This document shows positions 44,091 to 55,600 of a stretch of DNA of 64,000 nt, one piece after another. Under the pieces are notes generated by a model that was not told the DNA's origin, did no database searches, and was given only the letters and a program-made list of their open reading frames with translations. The translations under genes and the position numbers were made by a program. The DNA is from Neoarius graeffei (taxonomy: Eukaryota; Chordata; Actinopteri; Siluriformes; Ariidae), in NCBI RefSeq assembly GCF_027579695.1, contig NC_083587.1, positions 54,133,521 to 54,197,520 of the forward strand. The letters run 5' to 3'. Within the stretch, counting starts at the first letter, position 1, and every line of letters begins with the position of its first letter.

Positions 44091-44735
44091 CTAGCTAATG
44101 TCAACAACATAGTAGCTAGTATGTTACTGTAGCAATGTTTACGTTCAGTCATTTGGATGACTGTTAAAACCTTTCAGTCTCAAGTTTTTCCTTTACTGTA
44201 TTTACTAGTTTACTGTAATTATGATCCGGCAGCTATTTACACCGGATCCAGTGTAAATAGCTGCCGGAGCGCGCTCTGGCTTTCTCCCCCTCAAATTAAG
44301 CAGCGCGCTCCGGCTTGCTCCCGGAGTGCTCCGGCCGAGGTTCCGGAGCGCGCTCCGGCTTGCTCCTCCTCAAATTAAGCAGAGCACTCCGGCTTGCTCC
44401 CGGAGTGCTCCGGCCGAGGTTCCGGAGCGCGCTCCGGCTTGCTCCCCCTCAAATTAAGCAGCGCGCTCCGGCTTGCTCCCTGAGTGCGCTGCTTAATTTG
44501 AGGGGGAGCAAGCCGGAGCGCGCTGCTTAATTTGAGGGGGAGCAAGCCGGAGCGCGCTCCGGCACCTATTTACACTGGATCCGGTGTAAATAGCTGCCGG
44601 ATCATAATTACAGTAAACTAGTAAATACAGTAAAGGAAAAACTTGAGACTGAAAGGTTTTAACAGTCATCCAAATGACTGAACATAAACATTGCTACAGT
44701 AACATACTAGCTACTATGTTGTTGACATTAGCTAG
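44091..44735. repeat. 645-bp palindrome with 159-bp near-identical arms
   Basis: 44091-44249 is the reverse complement of 44577-44735 with one mismatch seen (ACGTTCAG against ATGTTCAG). The 327-bp centre is GC-rich and itself built from direct and inverted repeats of GGAGCGCGCTCCGGCTTGCT and CCCCCTCAAATTAAGCAGCG. A perfect 42-bp hairpin around GGATCC lies at the end of each arm. Confidence 0.93.
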
Positions 44736-44934
44736 TGCTAACAGCTAGCTGCTAGTACACTGCTACAACACAGACACCGACCCTAATAATACAGTTCTTG
44801 GTCATTGTCTGGTAACAGCAAATTTATAACGGGCCATGTCTCAACAGACTAAGAAGTTATTTCAATGACATTTAATAACATTTTGTTTATCCTGAGGACC
44901 GAAAGTAAATGAAAATGTGAACAAACCTTAGCTG

Positions 44935-45349
44935 TAATAAGATGGCGACCACCGGCTCCAGGGACGACCCGCTGATGTAGGCATGTTACCCAGCCTGGCA
45001 CAAAATATTTGTAGGTATCCAAACTCTTATACGCTTTCAGATCAATACCTGTGTATGGCGATGGGTTTTTAACGACATAGGTATACAGATCATGTGGGCC
45101 GAAGTCAGGTAAAGACGAGGGCTTCGTGTACTTCCGTACGTCAGTGAACAATCCTGGTGGAAGCAGGTAAACGTCGTTCTCTAAGCCTGCTAACCTCAAT
45201 TTTTGCAAATACCTCTCCCTCTGCTCGCCCTGTAAATGCCCTACGTCGCTGGATAGTGAAGGTGTTTTCTGCATCTCGCTCCTTTTTCTTTTATGTTTTT
45301 CGTTTGTCGCCTTCCTCGCATTCAAACTGATTCGAGCCGTGCCGTCCAA
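44935..45349 (-). pseudogene. N-terminal part of an ISL2EU-type accessory protein
   Basis: 166 open codons; the reliable part is the first 139. It begins MDGTARISLNARKATNEKHK, has a basic leader, then GLFTDVRKYTKPSSLPDFGP, DLYTYVVKNPSPYTGIDLKA and YKSLDTYKYFVPGWVTCLHQ, ending ITAK before a plausible GT donor near 44926. The YKSLDTYKYFV-GWV block is a signature I associate with transposon proteins that carry a C-terminal YqaJ-type nuclease. Later exons are absent, replaced by the palindrome, so this copy cannot make the full protein. It is related to the fragment at 32523-32170. Confidence 0.6.
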
Positions 45350-45535
45350 AATGGCAGCCTAACGATGCATCACATGACTTGGTCACGTGGGTGAAAAACC
45401 TCAATAAGTAAATTAAAGTACCTTCATAATGGGTTAATACTCAATGAACAGTGTTGAAGAAAAAATGGAGAGGATGGATGTCTGTATCACTGACTAGGAT
45501 AACTGTATCTCAAGTCAAGACAAATTTATTTGTAT

Positions 45536-46058
45536 AGTCTCAGTGTTTAAGTCTAGACTGAAAACATATCTGTTTAGTCAAGCCTTTTGTTAATAGTTTT
45601 TATTCGGTAAAGGAGTCGATCTGGAGGGTCCTCAGGCATAGAGTGTTTTGGTAACCTGGGATGTATGGATGCTGTCATCCCCCACTCACTCGCTTACTTG
45701 GGTTTGTTGATGGTGTTGTGGCTGGCTGCTTCATGCCCCAGGGTGCCGTCATGTCTGTGTTATCGTCTGGCTCTCCCCTTTTAGTTATGCTGTCATAGTT
45801 AGTCTTGCCGGAGTTCCCGCTTGCACTCAGTGCAAAATGTATCCTGTTCTTACTCATTAGGCGACACTGGGCATGCCTAACAACTTGTGTTTTCTCTCTC
45901 TCTTTCCCCCTTGTCTCTTCCCTCTGAGTTACATGTCGATCCTGAGACACCAGTAAGATGCTGACCTCTTCTGCTCCTCGGACCTGCCTGATCCATCCTG
46001 ATGCCTTGCGACAATGCGACAATGTCTGTTGTTAAAAGCGCTATACAAATAAACTTGA
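45536..46058 (+). mobile_element. 3' end of an L2-type LINE
   Basis: The plus strand opens with SVFKSRLKTYLFSQAFC, the final residues of L2-type polymerases, followed by a 3' UTR and the terminal AGCGCTATACAAATAAACTTG. 5'-truncated, about 520 bp. Confidence 0.7.
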
Positions 46059-46248
46059 CTTGTATAGCACTTTTAATAACAGACATTGTAGCAAAGCAGC
46101 TTTACAGAAAATTATAGACTTTAAACATGAGCTAATTTTTATCCCTAATTTATCCCCAATGAGCAAGCCTGTAAGCCAAAGCAAGTATCTCTGACAAGCA
46201 TAACTATATATTGGACAACTTTTTCTTTGTGTGAATTTGAAAGAAGTC

Positions 46249-46585
46249 TCTCATCTCTCATTATCTCTAGCCGCTTTATCCTGTTCTACAGGGTCGCAGG
46301 CAAGCTGGAGCCTATCCCAGCTGACTACGGGCGAAAGGCGGGGTACACCCTGGACAAGTCGCCAGGTCATCACAGGGCTGACACATAGACACAGACAACC
46401 ATTCACACTCACATTCACACCTACGGTCAATTTAGAGTCACCAGTTAACCTAACCTGCACGTCTTTGGACTGTGGGGGAAACCGGAACACATGCAAACTC
46501 CACACAGAAAGGCCCTCACCGGCCTCAAACCCGGACCTTCTTGCTATGAGGCGACAGCGCTAACCACTACACCACCATACCACCC
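46249..46585 (-). mobile_element. tRNA-derived SINE, copy 10
   Basis: Minus-strand copy, target duplication TTGAAAGAAGTC on both sides; about 40 bp of the body are deleted. Confidence 0.88.
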
Positions 46586-47057
46586 TTGAAAGAAGTCATT
46601 AACTATAATGACGATGTTAATGGTTTGCTGGGGGATTGTACATGTATTTGTGTTGAGAGAGGTTTAAACTCTAAAAAAATCATGTGGAGTAGCTGTAGGA
46701 GCTCAGCCTTGAGAAACTCTCCCTTTGTGCTCTTCTAATCATGTGTGGGAAAAAAAAGTCCCACTAGCATAACTTTATCTTGTATCACTCTTTCTTTGAC
46801 AATCCTAACTGTCTCTCTCAAAGGCACTGTATCTCTAACTAGTATAACTGTATTTTGACTCCCAAAACTGTATCTCAAACAAATTAACATAACTGTATCT
46901 CTTAATTAGCACTGTATGTCTGACTAGCATTACTGTATTCTAACTACCAAAACCATATAACTAATTAGCATAACTGTTTCTTCAACTGACTTGTGTACCG
47001 CTCTAAAATAATCTCAATAATTCATTAAAAAAATGTTGCACTGCACATGTGAGTATA

Positions 47058-48673
47058 CGGTGGTATGCAAAAGTTTGGGCACCCCTGGTTAAAATCGCTG
47101 TTACTGTGAACAGTTAAGCAAGTTGAAGATGAAATGATCTCCAAAAGGCATAAAGTTAAAGACGACTCATTCCTTTTATATTTTAAGCAAAAACAATGTT
47201 TTTTATTTTCATCTTTTACATTTTCAAAATTACAAAAAAGGAAAAGGGCCCAAAACAAAGTTTGGGCACCCTGCATGGTTAGTACCTAGTAACACCCCCT
47301 TTGGCAAGTATCACAGTTTGTAAACACTTTTTGTAGCCAGCTAATAATCTTTCAGTTCTTACCTGGGGGATTTTCACACATTCGTCCTTGCAAAAGGCTT
47401 CCAGTTCTACAAGTTTCTTGGGCTGTCTTGCATGCACTGCTCTTTTGAGATCTATCCACAGATTTTCAATGATGTTTAGGTCAGGGGACTGTGAGGGCCA
47501 GGGCAAAACCTTCAGCTTGGGCCTCTTGAGGTATTCCATTGTAGATTTTGAGGTGTTTTGGATCATCATCTTATTGTAGGACCCATCCTCTTTTTAACTT
47601 CAATTTTTTTACAGATGGTGTGATGTTTGCTTCCAGAATTTGCTGGTATTTATTCGAATCCATGGTTCCATCGACCAATGAAATGTGCCCTGTGCCACTG
47701 GCTGCAACACAACCCCAAAGCATGATCGATCCACACCCATGCTTCAGAGTTGGAGAGGTGTTCTTTTCCTGGAATTTGGCCCCCTTTCTTCTCCAAACAT
47801 ACCTTTGCACATTGTGGCCAAAAAGTTCTACTTTGATTTCATCAGTCCACAGGACTTGTTTCCAAAATGCATCCGGCTTATTTAGATGTTCATTTGCAAA
47901 CTTCAGACGCTGGATTTTGTGGCTTGGACGCAGGAAAGGTTTTCTTCTGATGACTCTCCCATGAAGGTCATGTTTGTTCAGGTGTCGCTGCATAGTAGAA
48001 CAGTGCACCACCACTCCAGGGTCTGCTAAATCTTTCTGAAGGTCTTTTGCAGTCAAACAGGGGGTTTTATTTGCCTTTCTAGCAATCCAACGAGCCGTTC
48101 TTTCAGAAAGTTTTCTTCATCTTCCAGACCTCACCTTGATCTCCACTGTTTCTGTTAACTGCCATTTCTTAACATTATGATCTGAAGAAACAGCTACCTG
48201 AAAACACTTTGCTACATTCTTGTAGCTTCTCCTGCTTTGTGAGCATCAATTATTTTATTATTCAGAATGCGAGGGAGTTGCTTAGAGGAGCCCATGGCTG
48301 TTGATTTTAGGGACAAGTTTGAGTAGTCAGAGAATTTATACAGCTTTGAAATCTGCATCATCTGACCTTTCCTAACCAAGAATTTGAACAAGCCACAGCT
48401 CAATAAGCTAATTAAGGTCTGGAACCTTGGTAAAAGTTACCTGAGAACTCAAATGTATTAGGGTGCCCAAACTTTTGCATGGTGTTCCTTTTCTTTTTTC
48501 ACACTCCAATTGTACAAAACAAAAGTAATACACAAATCTTGCAGAAAACGCTGAAAAGAAATGTATCGTCTTTACCTTTATGCCTTTTGGTGATCAGTTC
48601 ATCTTCGGCTCACTTAACTATTCACGGTAACACACATTTTCAGTAAGGGTGCCCAGACTTTTCCATGCCTCTG
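47058..48673 (-). mobile_element. Tc1-like transposon, 1616 bp, inactive
   Basis: Left end CGGTGGTATGCAAAAGTTTG, right end (reversed) of the CAGAGGCATGGAAAAGTCTG type, flanked by TA (47056-47057, 48674-48675). The transposase on the minus strand is broken. The two ends differ by several bases, suggesting age. Confidence 0.85.
47279..48056 (-). pseudogene. Broken Tc1-like transposase
   Basis: The first frame (48056-47571) runs from MTAKDLQKDLADPGVVVHCS through QVLWTDEIKVELFGHN (first Asp), LKHGCGSIMLWGCVAASGTG to RGWVLQ, then meets TAA. Codons for DDDPKH (second Asp) follow the stop in the same frame, after which one base is lost or gained. The second frame (47569-47279) continues SKSTMEYLKR to PWPSQSPDLNIIENLW (catalytic Glu) and ends AKGGVTRY. 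N-terminal DNA-binding sequence upstream of 48056 is also out of frame. At least one stop and two frameshifts. Confidence 0.88.
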
Positions 48674-49222
48674 TAATATATCTAACTAGCATAACTTTAC
48701 CTGTTAACTGTTAGCATAATTATTTCTCTAGCTAGCACAATTGTATCTCTGGCTAACATAATTTCATTTCTAACTATAGCACAATTTACCTTCTCACCAA
48801 AGGGAATTCAATTATGGATTTTATGTTTTTTGACAACAGTGGCTTAAATTTGGCGTAATGATGCTTTGTGCCCTTGTTCCAAAACAAATGTTCCACATAT
48901 TGAATATTAATGTATGTTCTGGAAAAAAAATTGAAGCTCAATTTGCAGAAATAATGTTAGTGAATAAATTCTCCCAAAAGGGCAGATATTCTCACCTTAA
49001 ATCAGGTGTTGACTAATTTTTATTCCAACACCTCATGGTTTTCATGTGAGAGAGATTTTTCTTTTTAATTGACACCTTCTTTTTTGACACTAATCAGATT
49101 TGAGTATATAAGAGTCATCCTCAGAACAATTCAATTTAAAATTATTCTCGGTAGTTTCCTGAACTAAATAACTCCAGAGCTGGCATTCGATCCTGTCCTT
49201 TTTCAAAAGCCAAAAGTTATAT

Positions 49223-49228
49223 TTTATT
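49223..49228 (-). terminator. Candidate poly(A) signal of the myomesin gene
   Basis: AATAAA on the minus strand, about 130 bp past the TAA stop of the last myomesin exon. It is the nearest canonical signal seen. The surrounding 300 bp hold no other recognisable feature. Confidence 0.45.
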
Positions 49229-49359
49229 ATCATACTGTAAGTGTATCATATCTTTCCACCCCAAATTTGGACTTTAAATGATTGCTGAATAGAACTGTAA
49301 ATATTTGCTAACACTTCTCCAGCACAGCATCCTCTTATTAATTCATGTCTTGCTCATCT

Positions 49360-49625
49360 TTACAGCTCCACTGCATCGGCCCGTGGCTTCTCACCATGTT
49401 TATACACACTCACGGTCACGTTTGCCGTCTGTGAGCCGTACTTGTTGCGTACAAACATGCTGTAGTTGCCTGAATCCTCCATACAGACTGAGTGGATGGT
49501 GAGAGTTGTGCACTTCTTGTCAATGGACACACTAAAGTGCCCTCCGGGGACGATCTCCCTGTCGTTCTTCAGCCAGAACATCTCCGGCACGGGGTCACCA
49601 TCAGCGAAACAGGTCAGACACAGAG

Positions 49626-49666
<41 letters not shown>

Positions 49667-52600
49667 CAGAGAGAGGGAGAGAAGCAGAAAGTGAGCGAGA
49701 CAGGGGCTTACACTGTTAAAAACATTGCTTAAATCCAGAGGTGGACAAAGTACCCAACTTCATTACTTAAGTCAAAGTACAGATCCCACTGGTCAAATGT
49801 CACTCCGATACAAGTGAAAGTTGTCCAGTCAAATTTTTTACTTAAGTACTTGCTTTTAAAAATACTTAAGTATTAAAAGTACATTTTCTGTCAACGCATT
49901 GTTGTATTATTGCCACAACGCTTACCAAACCTAATGCCGTTACCAAAGACAGAAACATGAATTCACAAGATGAACGCATGCTGTGACGTCATGGTGATTT
50001 AACGTTAAGCTAGCTAGTCAGTGAAGCTCCACCTGACATGCTAGCAAGCTCTTTTCAAACTCGAAATCATATTGGGTAGCTAATGCTACTAGAAAAGAAA
50101 TATTTCTACGTTGTTTATTTGGCAAGATTATGCTAAAACATATTTCTGAAAGGACTTCAGATAAGTTAACATTATTCATGTTAGCGTAACTCCGTTTTTA
50201 CATGCTAACTAACAGTGTCCAATTTAACTACCTATGTGTAAACGTTAGCCGTGGACAAGGCGATGGCAACTTGGCGGGCAAATCCATAGAAAGTCATTTG
50301 ACTAACCAGATTGCATAGCTACATTTGCAACGTTATCGCTAGCTCTAAAAGCACAGACAACTTCATTGCAAGCTTTCTCTTGGAATAAAATGTTTATATA
50401 TCTCAATATGCTTCCGCAGGTTGGACGGCGAGTTTTTGTAGGCCGTGATGTGGTTCATTTTCGGCAAACATTTAAAATGAAACGAATCTTTAATCCTTTC
50501 AGAAAACTGAAACATGGGTTCTAGGTAAAGCTATGGGTGCGTGCATTCCCCAGAAGAACCGCATCCTTCCATTCTGCCATCAACTGATCGTGTTAAATAA
50601 TGCTGCGGAGAAATCACTGAACTTGATTTTATACAGTCTATGGACGTGACATGACCCTAGTGATTACTGATCGGCTGTCTCAGTGTCACCTGCGAAAAAA
50701 CCATCACGTTTTAGAAAAGAAAAGAAAAAACATCCACTTTCAAAGCTGCTTCATAGTAACGAGTAACGAAGACCTTGACAGAAATGTAGTGGAGTAAAAA
50801 GTACGATATTTGCCTTTCAAATGTAGTGAAGCTAAAGTCATAAGTTTCCAAAAAAAATACTCAAGTAAAGTACAGATACTCAAAAAGTGTACTTAAGTAC
50901 AGTACTCAAGTAAATGTATTTCGTTACTATCCAACTCTGTTTAAATCATTTAGAATTATTGGTGGAAATACCTTGTCTTCCATGATGGCCACCACATCTG
51001 GTAATCCCTTTGTGACTCTGGCACGATCTTGAAAAAGAAACAGGGTTCAGCCTCTAAGAGTCCGACCAAAGTGAAACAGAACTTGCAAGACAAATAAACA
51101 GTGGCTAAAGGTGGTTTGTTAGGCCCAATCCCAATTCTAATTTCTACCCCTTCCCCTCCGCCTTCCCCTTGGCCCTTCCCCTTGAAACTGAGCTACAAGG
51201 GATAGGGCTTGAAATTCAACCCTTACGTATTGGGATAGCCCTTCAACGATCGCATACGTCATCGCGTACCTCCGTCAGCGTTTACGTTAGCAAAACGCGA
51301 CCAAATGCGTCATTGGCTGCGACCAGCCGCTACAGTCAGAGCCAGAACAGAAATCTCTGCTGGCAGGGTGTGATTTGTTAACTAACACCACTGAATGGGA
51401 TATCTTTGGCGCTTCGTGCATCACATCCGACAGAATGAGGTGTCAGAACACTCATGTAAACAATAAAAGCGAGAATAACAGAACAAAACGTACGCAGTCA
51501 AGCAACCGAAAACAATACTCACTCCCAAAGCTTTTTAGCAGCAGCTTGGATTTCAGAAATCGCTGCTCATTCTCAGCTCGAAAGCGAATCAAGCGGCGTG
51601 TTTCCTCTGGATAACAACTTAAAACACGTAAATAATGGAGAAAATAGATTTATGACAATCTTTCGCCGCGGGAACCGCCATCTTTCTGAAATCCGCATGG
51701 CATTGTGGGAAATCACTCAAACCCCTTCGTTCGGAGTCAGCTCCAGGAAAATCTCCGTTTGGAGGGGTACAGAAGCCCTACCCCTTCCCCTACCCCTCCG
51801 CGTTAACTGGGATTGGGATACCCCTACCCCTTCACGTGAACGCGCAAAATGGAGGGGAAGGGCTAAGGGGTTGGTCCAAGGGGTGAAATGGGATTTGGCC
51901 TTAGAGTTCAAATCTTTCCTTTAGCCCCCAGGATGCATCAATGGATCCAGACTTACATTCCTTATTCTCATAGCTACACATATTCCAATTAGTTTCACTC
52001 AAATTATGGAATAGTACAACCCCAAATCAGAAAATGTTGGGATGGTATGTTGAAATTGAAATTAAAACTGAAAACAATGATTTGTAAATAATCTTTGACC
52101 TGTATTGCACTCAAAGCAATACAACAGCACATTATTTGATGCTGGACCTCATGAATTTTTTTTTTCAAAAGAAACATTTATTTCTATTTTGATTCTTGCA
52201 ACATATTAAAAGTACAAGCTTGTACAACACATTGAAGTACAAGAAGCTCAGAAGATTGAGCTAAACAGCCAAGTAAACAAACTCTGTTTATAAGTAATGT
52301 TCCTAATAGAAATATTGCCATAAGTTTTCAATTTAAATCACATTATTAAGAGGCCAACTTCATAAGGTTCCAGATTCTTTTAGTACTCATGTAAACAGCA
52401 TACTTTATTTTATATGAGATTAAAGTCATTGTTTTGCATCTGGGTTTTAATCAGATTATTAAAAGTCAAGAAGCCTTTGTCACACGTATACTCAAGTACA
52501 GACTTAAGCACACAGTGAAATTTAACCTCTTATTTTGACTTATAAATGCTAAAATAATGGCAAATTATCTTTTGACCAGAGTATCTATTCAGTTTTGTTC

Positions 52601-55600
52601 CAGAAGTGATACTTGAGCGAAATAAAGGCTGAAGCCGAGACAAAAGTGACAGCTGCAAATGTTTCAGTGTCCATCTTTGCTGTGTCTGTCTCTGATAGTG
52701 CTCTCCTACTAGTATATGAGTATCAGTCAGGTTTTCGATCAACATTCTCGACCGAGACCTGTTTGGTTCACCTTTTAGATTATATAAAGCTTGAACAGGA
52801 CAAAGGCAACTACATAGGGACAGGGCTGCTAGACCTCCAGAAAGCCTTTGATATGGTGGACTACAATATACTCCTGATGAAGCTGGACTCAATAGGTCTT
52901 CATCAATAGGCTGTGGATTGGTTTAGAGCTTACCTTAGCAATTGCCAACAGGTGGTTGATATTGGGGGTACTCTTTCAGATCCAACAGTCATTTCTTGTG
53001 GAGTACCTCAAGGGTCGATATTGGGCCCTTTGTTATTTTTGATCTATGTTAATGATATTACCTCTTCTCATTCATTCATCTCATTATCTCTAGCCGCTTT
53101 ATCCTGTTCTACAGGGTTGCAGGGAAGCTGGAGCCTATCCCAGCTGACTACGGGCAAAAGGCGGGGTACACCCTGGACAAGTCGCCAGGTCATCACAGGG
53201 CTGACACATAGACACAGACAACCATTCACACTCACAGTCAATTTAGAGTCACCAGTTAACCTAACCTGCATGTCTTTGGACTGTGGGGGAAACCAGAGCA
53301 CCCGGAGGAAACCCACGCGGACACAGGGAGAACATGCAAACTCCCCACAGAAAGGCCCTCGCCGGCCATGGGGCTCAAACCCGGACCTTCTTGCTGTGAG
53401 GCGACAGCGCTAACCACTACACCACCGTGCCACCCACTATTACCTCTTCTGTTAGCTGTAAATTACTGCTCTATGCTGATGACTCTGCCCTGATTGTGGC
53501 CAATAAGAGTCCAGAGGTAATTCAACATAGACTTTCGACGGAGTTGGAGTCAATCAGGGAATGGATGATTGATAATAGGCTATCACTTCATTTAAGCAAG
53601 ACTGAGTCCATTCTCTTTGCTTCAAAGAGAAAACTCAATAAAACGAAATCCATTCAGGTGAGCTGTGGTGAAAAAGAACTTGCCTGTTGTTCACAGGCCA
53701 AGTACTTGGGCCTAACTTTAGACCAGTCTCTTGATGGTGAGAGCATTGTGGACAAGATAGTAAAAAAAGTCCAATGCTAAAATAAAGTTTCTTTATCGGC
53801 ATGCTAACAGTGTTAGCAAAGAAACAAAGAAAATGTTAGTATCGGCCCTTATACAATGTCATTATGACTATGTGTGCATGGTTTGGTATTCTAGGTTGAC
53901 TAAAAAGTTCAAGCAAAAATTGCAAGTTGCACAGAATCGGATTGTACGTTTCATTTTGAATACACCAGCCAGAACACATATAGGGGCTGAAGAATTTCAG
54001 CAGGTAAAAGTGTTGCCAGTCGAAGCGCGAAATATCCAGTTGAAGCTGAACCTAACCTTCAAAATTCTCCATGGTAATGCACCAAATTTTCTTTCAGGCC
54101 AGTTCAGCTCTGTACAAAATTCCCATTCTTTTAACACAAAGTCAAGTGGCACTTCTCTGCAGATACCTCACATAGGTCCTTATGGTGCTTCCACTTTTAT
54201 GTCCACAGGTATCAAGGCCTGAAATGCTCTTTTTTTTTTTTGCTCCGCCTACTCAAGCGAGTAGGACGCTTCTTTGCTTTGCTCCTGCTTGATCTTTATT
54301 TTATTTTTTCACTTAATTTCCACTATTTCTTCATTTTATTTTTCACCTTTACAAGATAAGTTAGCTTTTAAAACAAAATGCCAGGGGGCAAAAAATTGAG
54401 GAGATCCTGCAGAAAATGCACAGAACTAGAACAGAGGATTTCTATCCTGGAATCAAAGATTGATGCCCTGCCAAAGACGGACGAACTAAGAGAGATATCT
54501 CACGAAAGGAGTACAGAAACAGTGGCTGAGAATGCAGAGATTGCACCCCGACAGGCCGATGGCATTGCAGATCGAGTGGATGAATACATTGATCTAACAG
54601 AGCAAAATGTGAGTACAGAAAACAGAAAACTGGCACATGATGGGTGGCAGGCCCAAAAATAAAAACAGAAGAGTAATTACCTCAACACCAGTTCGTTCTG
54701 ATACTATGCAACCCATGCTCCACAGCCATGCTATTAGAAATAGAGCCAGGTCTACAAGCTACAATAGGATTTACAGTCCTTTTTTTTTAAAAATATTTTT
54801 TGGGGGGGCTTTTTATTGGATAGGACAGTGTAGAGACAGGAAATGAGCCGGAGAGAGAGACGGGGAGGGATCAGGACATGACCTGCGGGTTGGAATCAAA
54901 TCCAGGTCCCCGGATTTATGGTATGGCACCTTAGTTGACTGAGCCACAACCCTTGTTCTTGGTGAGTCCACTGTAAGACATTTAAAAGGACATGGGATGA
55001 TTATTTGCTGCCTTCCAAATGCATCCATCTCTGACACCAAAGACAGCATTTTGAAACTCATGTCCGAGCATAAAACTATCAAACGTATTGCTGTGCATGT
55101 GGGAGCAAATGATGTTTTCAGAGAACAGCTGTTTGTCCAAGATGATTTCAGAAAACTTTTTTCTGACCTCTATAAGAAGAGAATAGTGTCTTTTATCAGT
55201 GGCCCACTCCCTGCAAGGGGAAGTTTTGCATTTACTAGACTCTTCAGTCTTAACACCTGGCTTGGAAAAACTTGTTTTTCATTTGGTATGAACTTCATAG
55301 ACAATTTTAACCTTTTCTGGAATCGCAGAGAATTCTTCAAGCCAAATAGCACTGAACTCAGCCGGATTGGGACCAAAGTTTTGGCTGATCACTACAGCCT
55401 CTCTCTCCAGCATGCATTCTTTTCTCAGCCAACATTGAGCAGAACTGCTGATAAGTGCTCACAGACTGACCCAGTTACAGATATCAACAATACCTCTGCA
55501 AAGCCAAAACAACTACCTATGCAAACACAGCAGAGATGCTTCAACAAGGACACACAGCCATCTGGGTCAGACTGCCAAGGACCGTCTGGGGCAGACTGCC

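Larger units (their letters stand above)
44025..45403. mobile_element. ISL2EU-like element containing a large palindrome
   Basis: Ends TGAGGTATTTCACCTGATGT and (reversed) TGAGGTTTTTCACCCACGTG; AT on both sides (44023-44024, 45404-45405). As in its two relatives, CCATTTTG/AAAATGG-type motifs and CACGTGAC lie just inside. It contains the palindrome at 44091-44735 and an accessory protein fragment on the minus strand. Confidence 0.7.
46760..48795. repeat. Diverged minisatellite, split by a Tc1-like element
   Basis: Imperfect units of about 22 bp with the consensus ATCTCTAACTAGCATAACTGT run from 46760 to 47050 and resume from 48676 to 48795. A further trace is at 45480-45510. The units are 60-85% alike, so the array is old. 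Confidence 0.7.

Noticed and set aside
44157-44530. Ser/Arg/Ala-rich small proteins from the GC-rich palindrome core
   Set aside because: Reading frames come from the repeat words themselves and are mirrored on the other strand.
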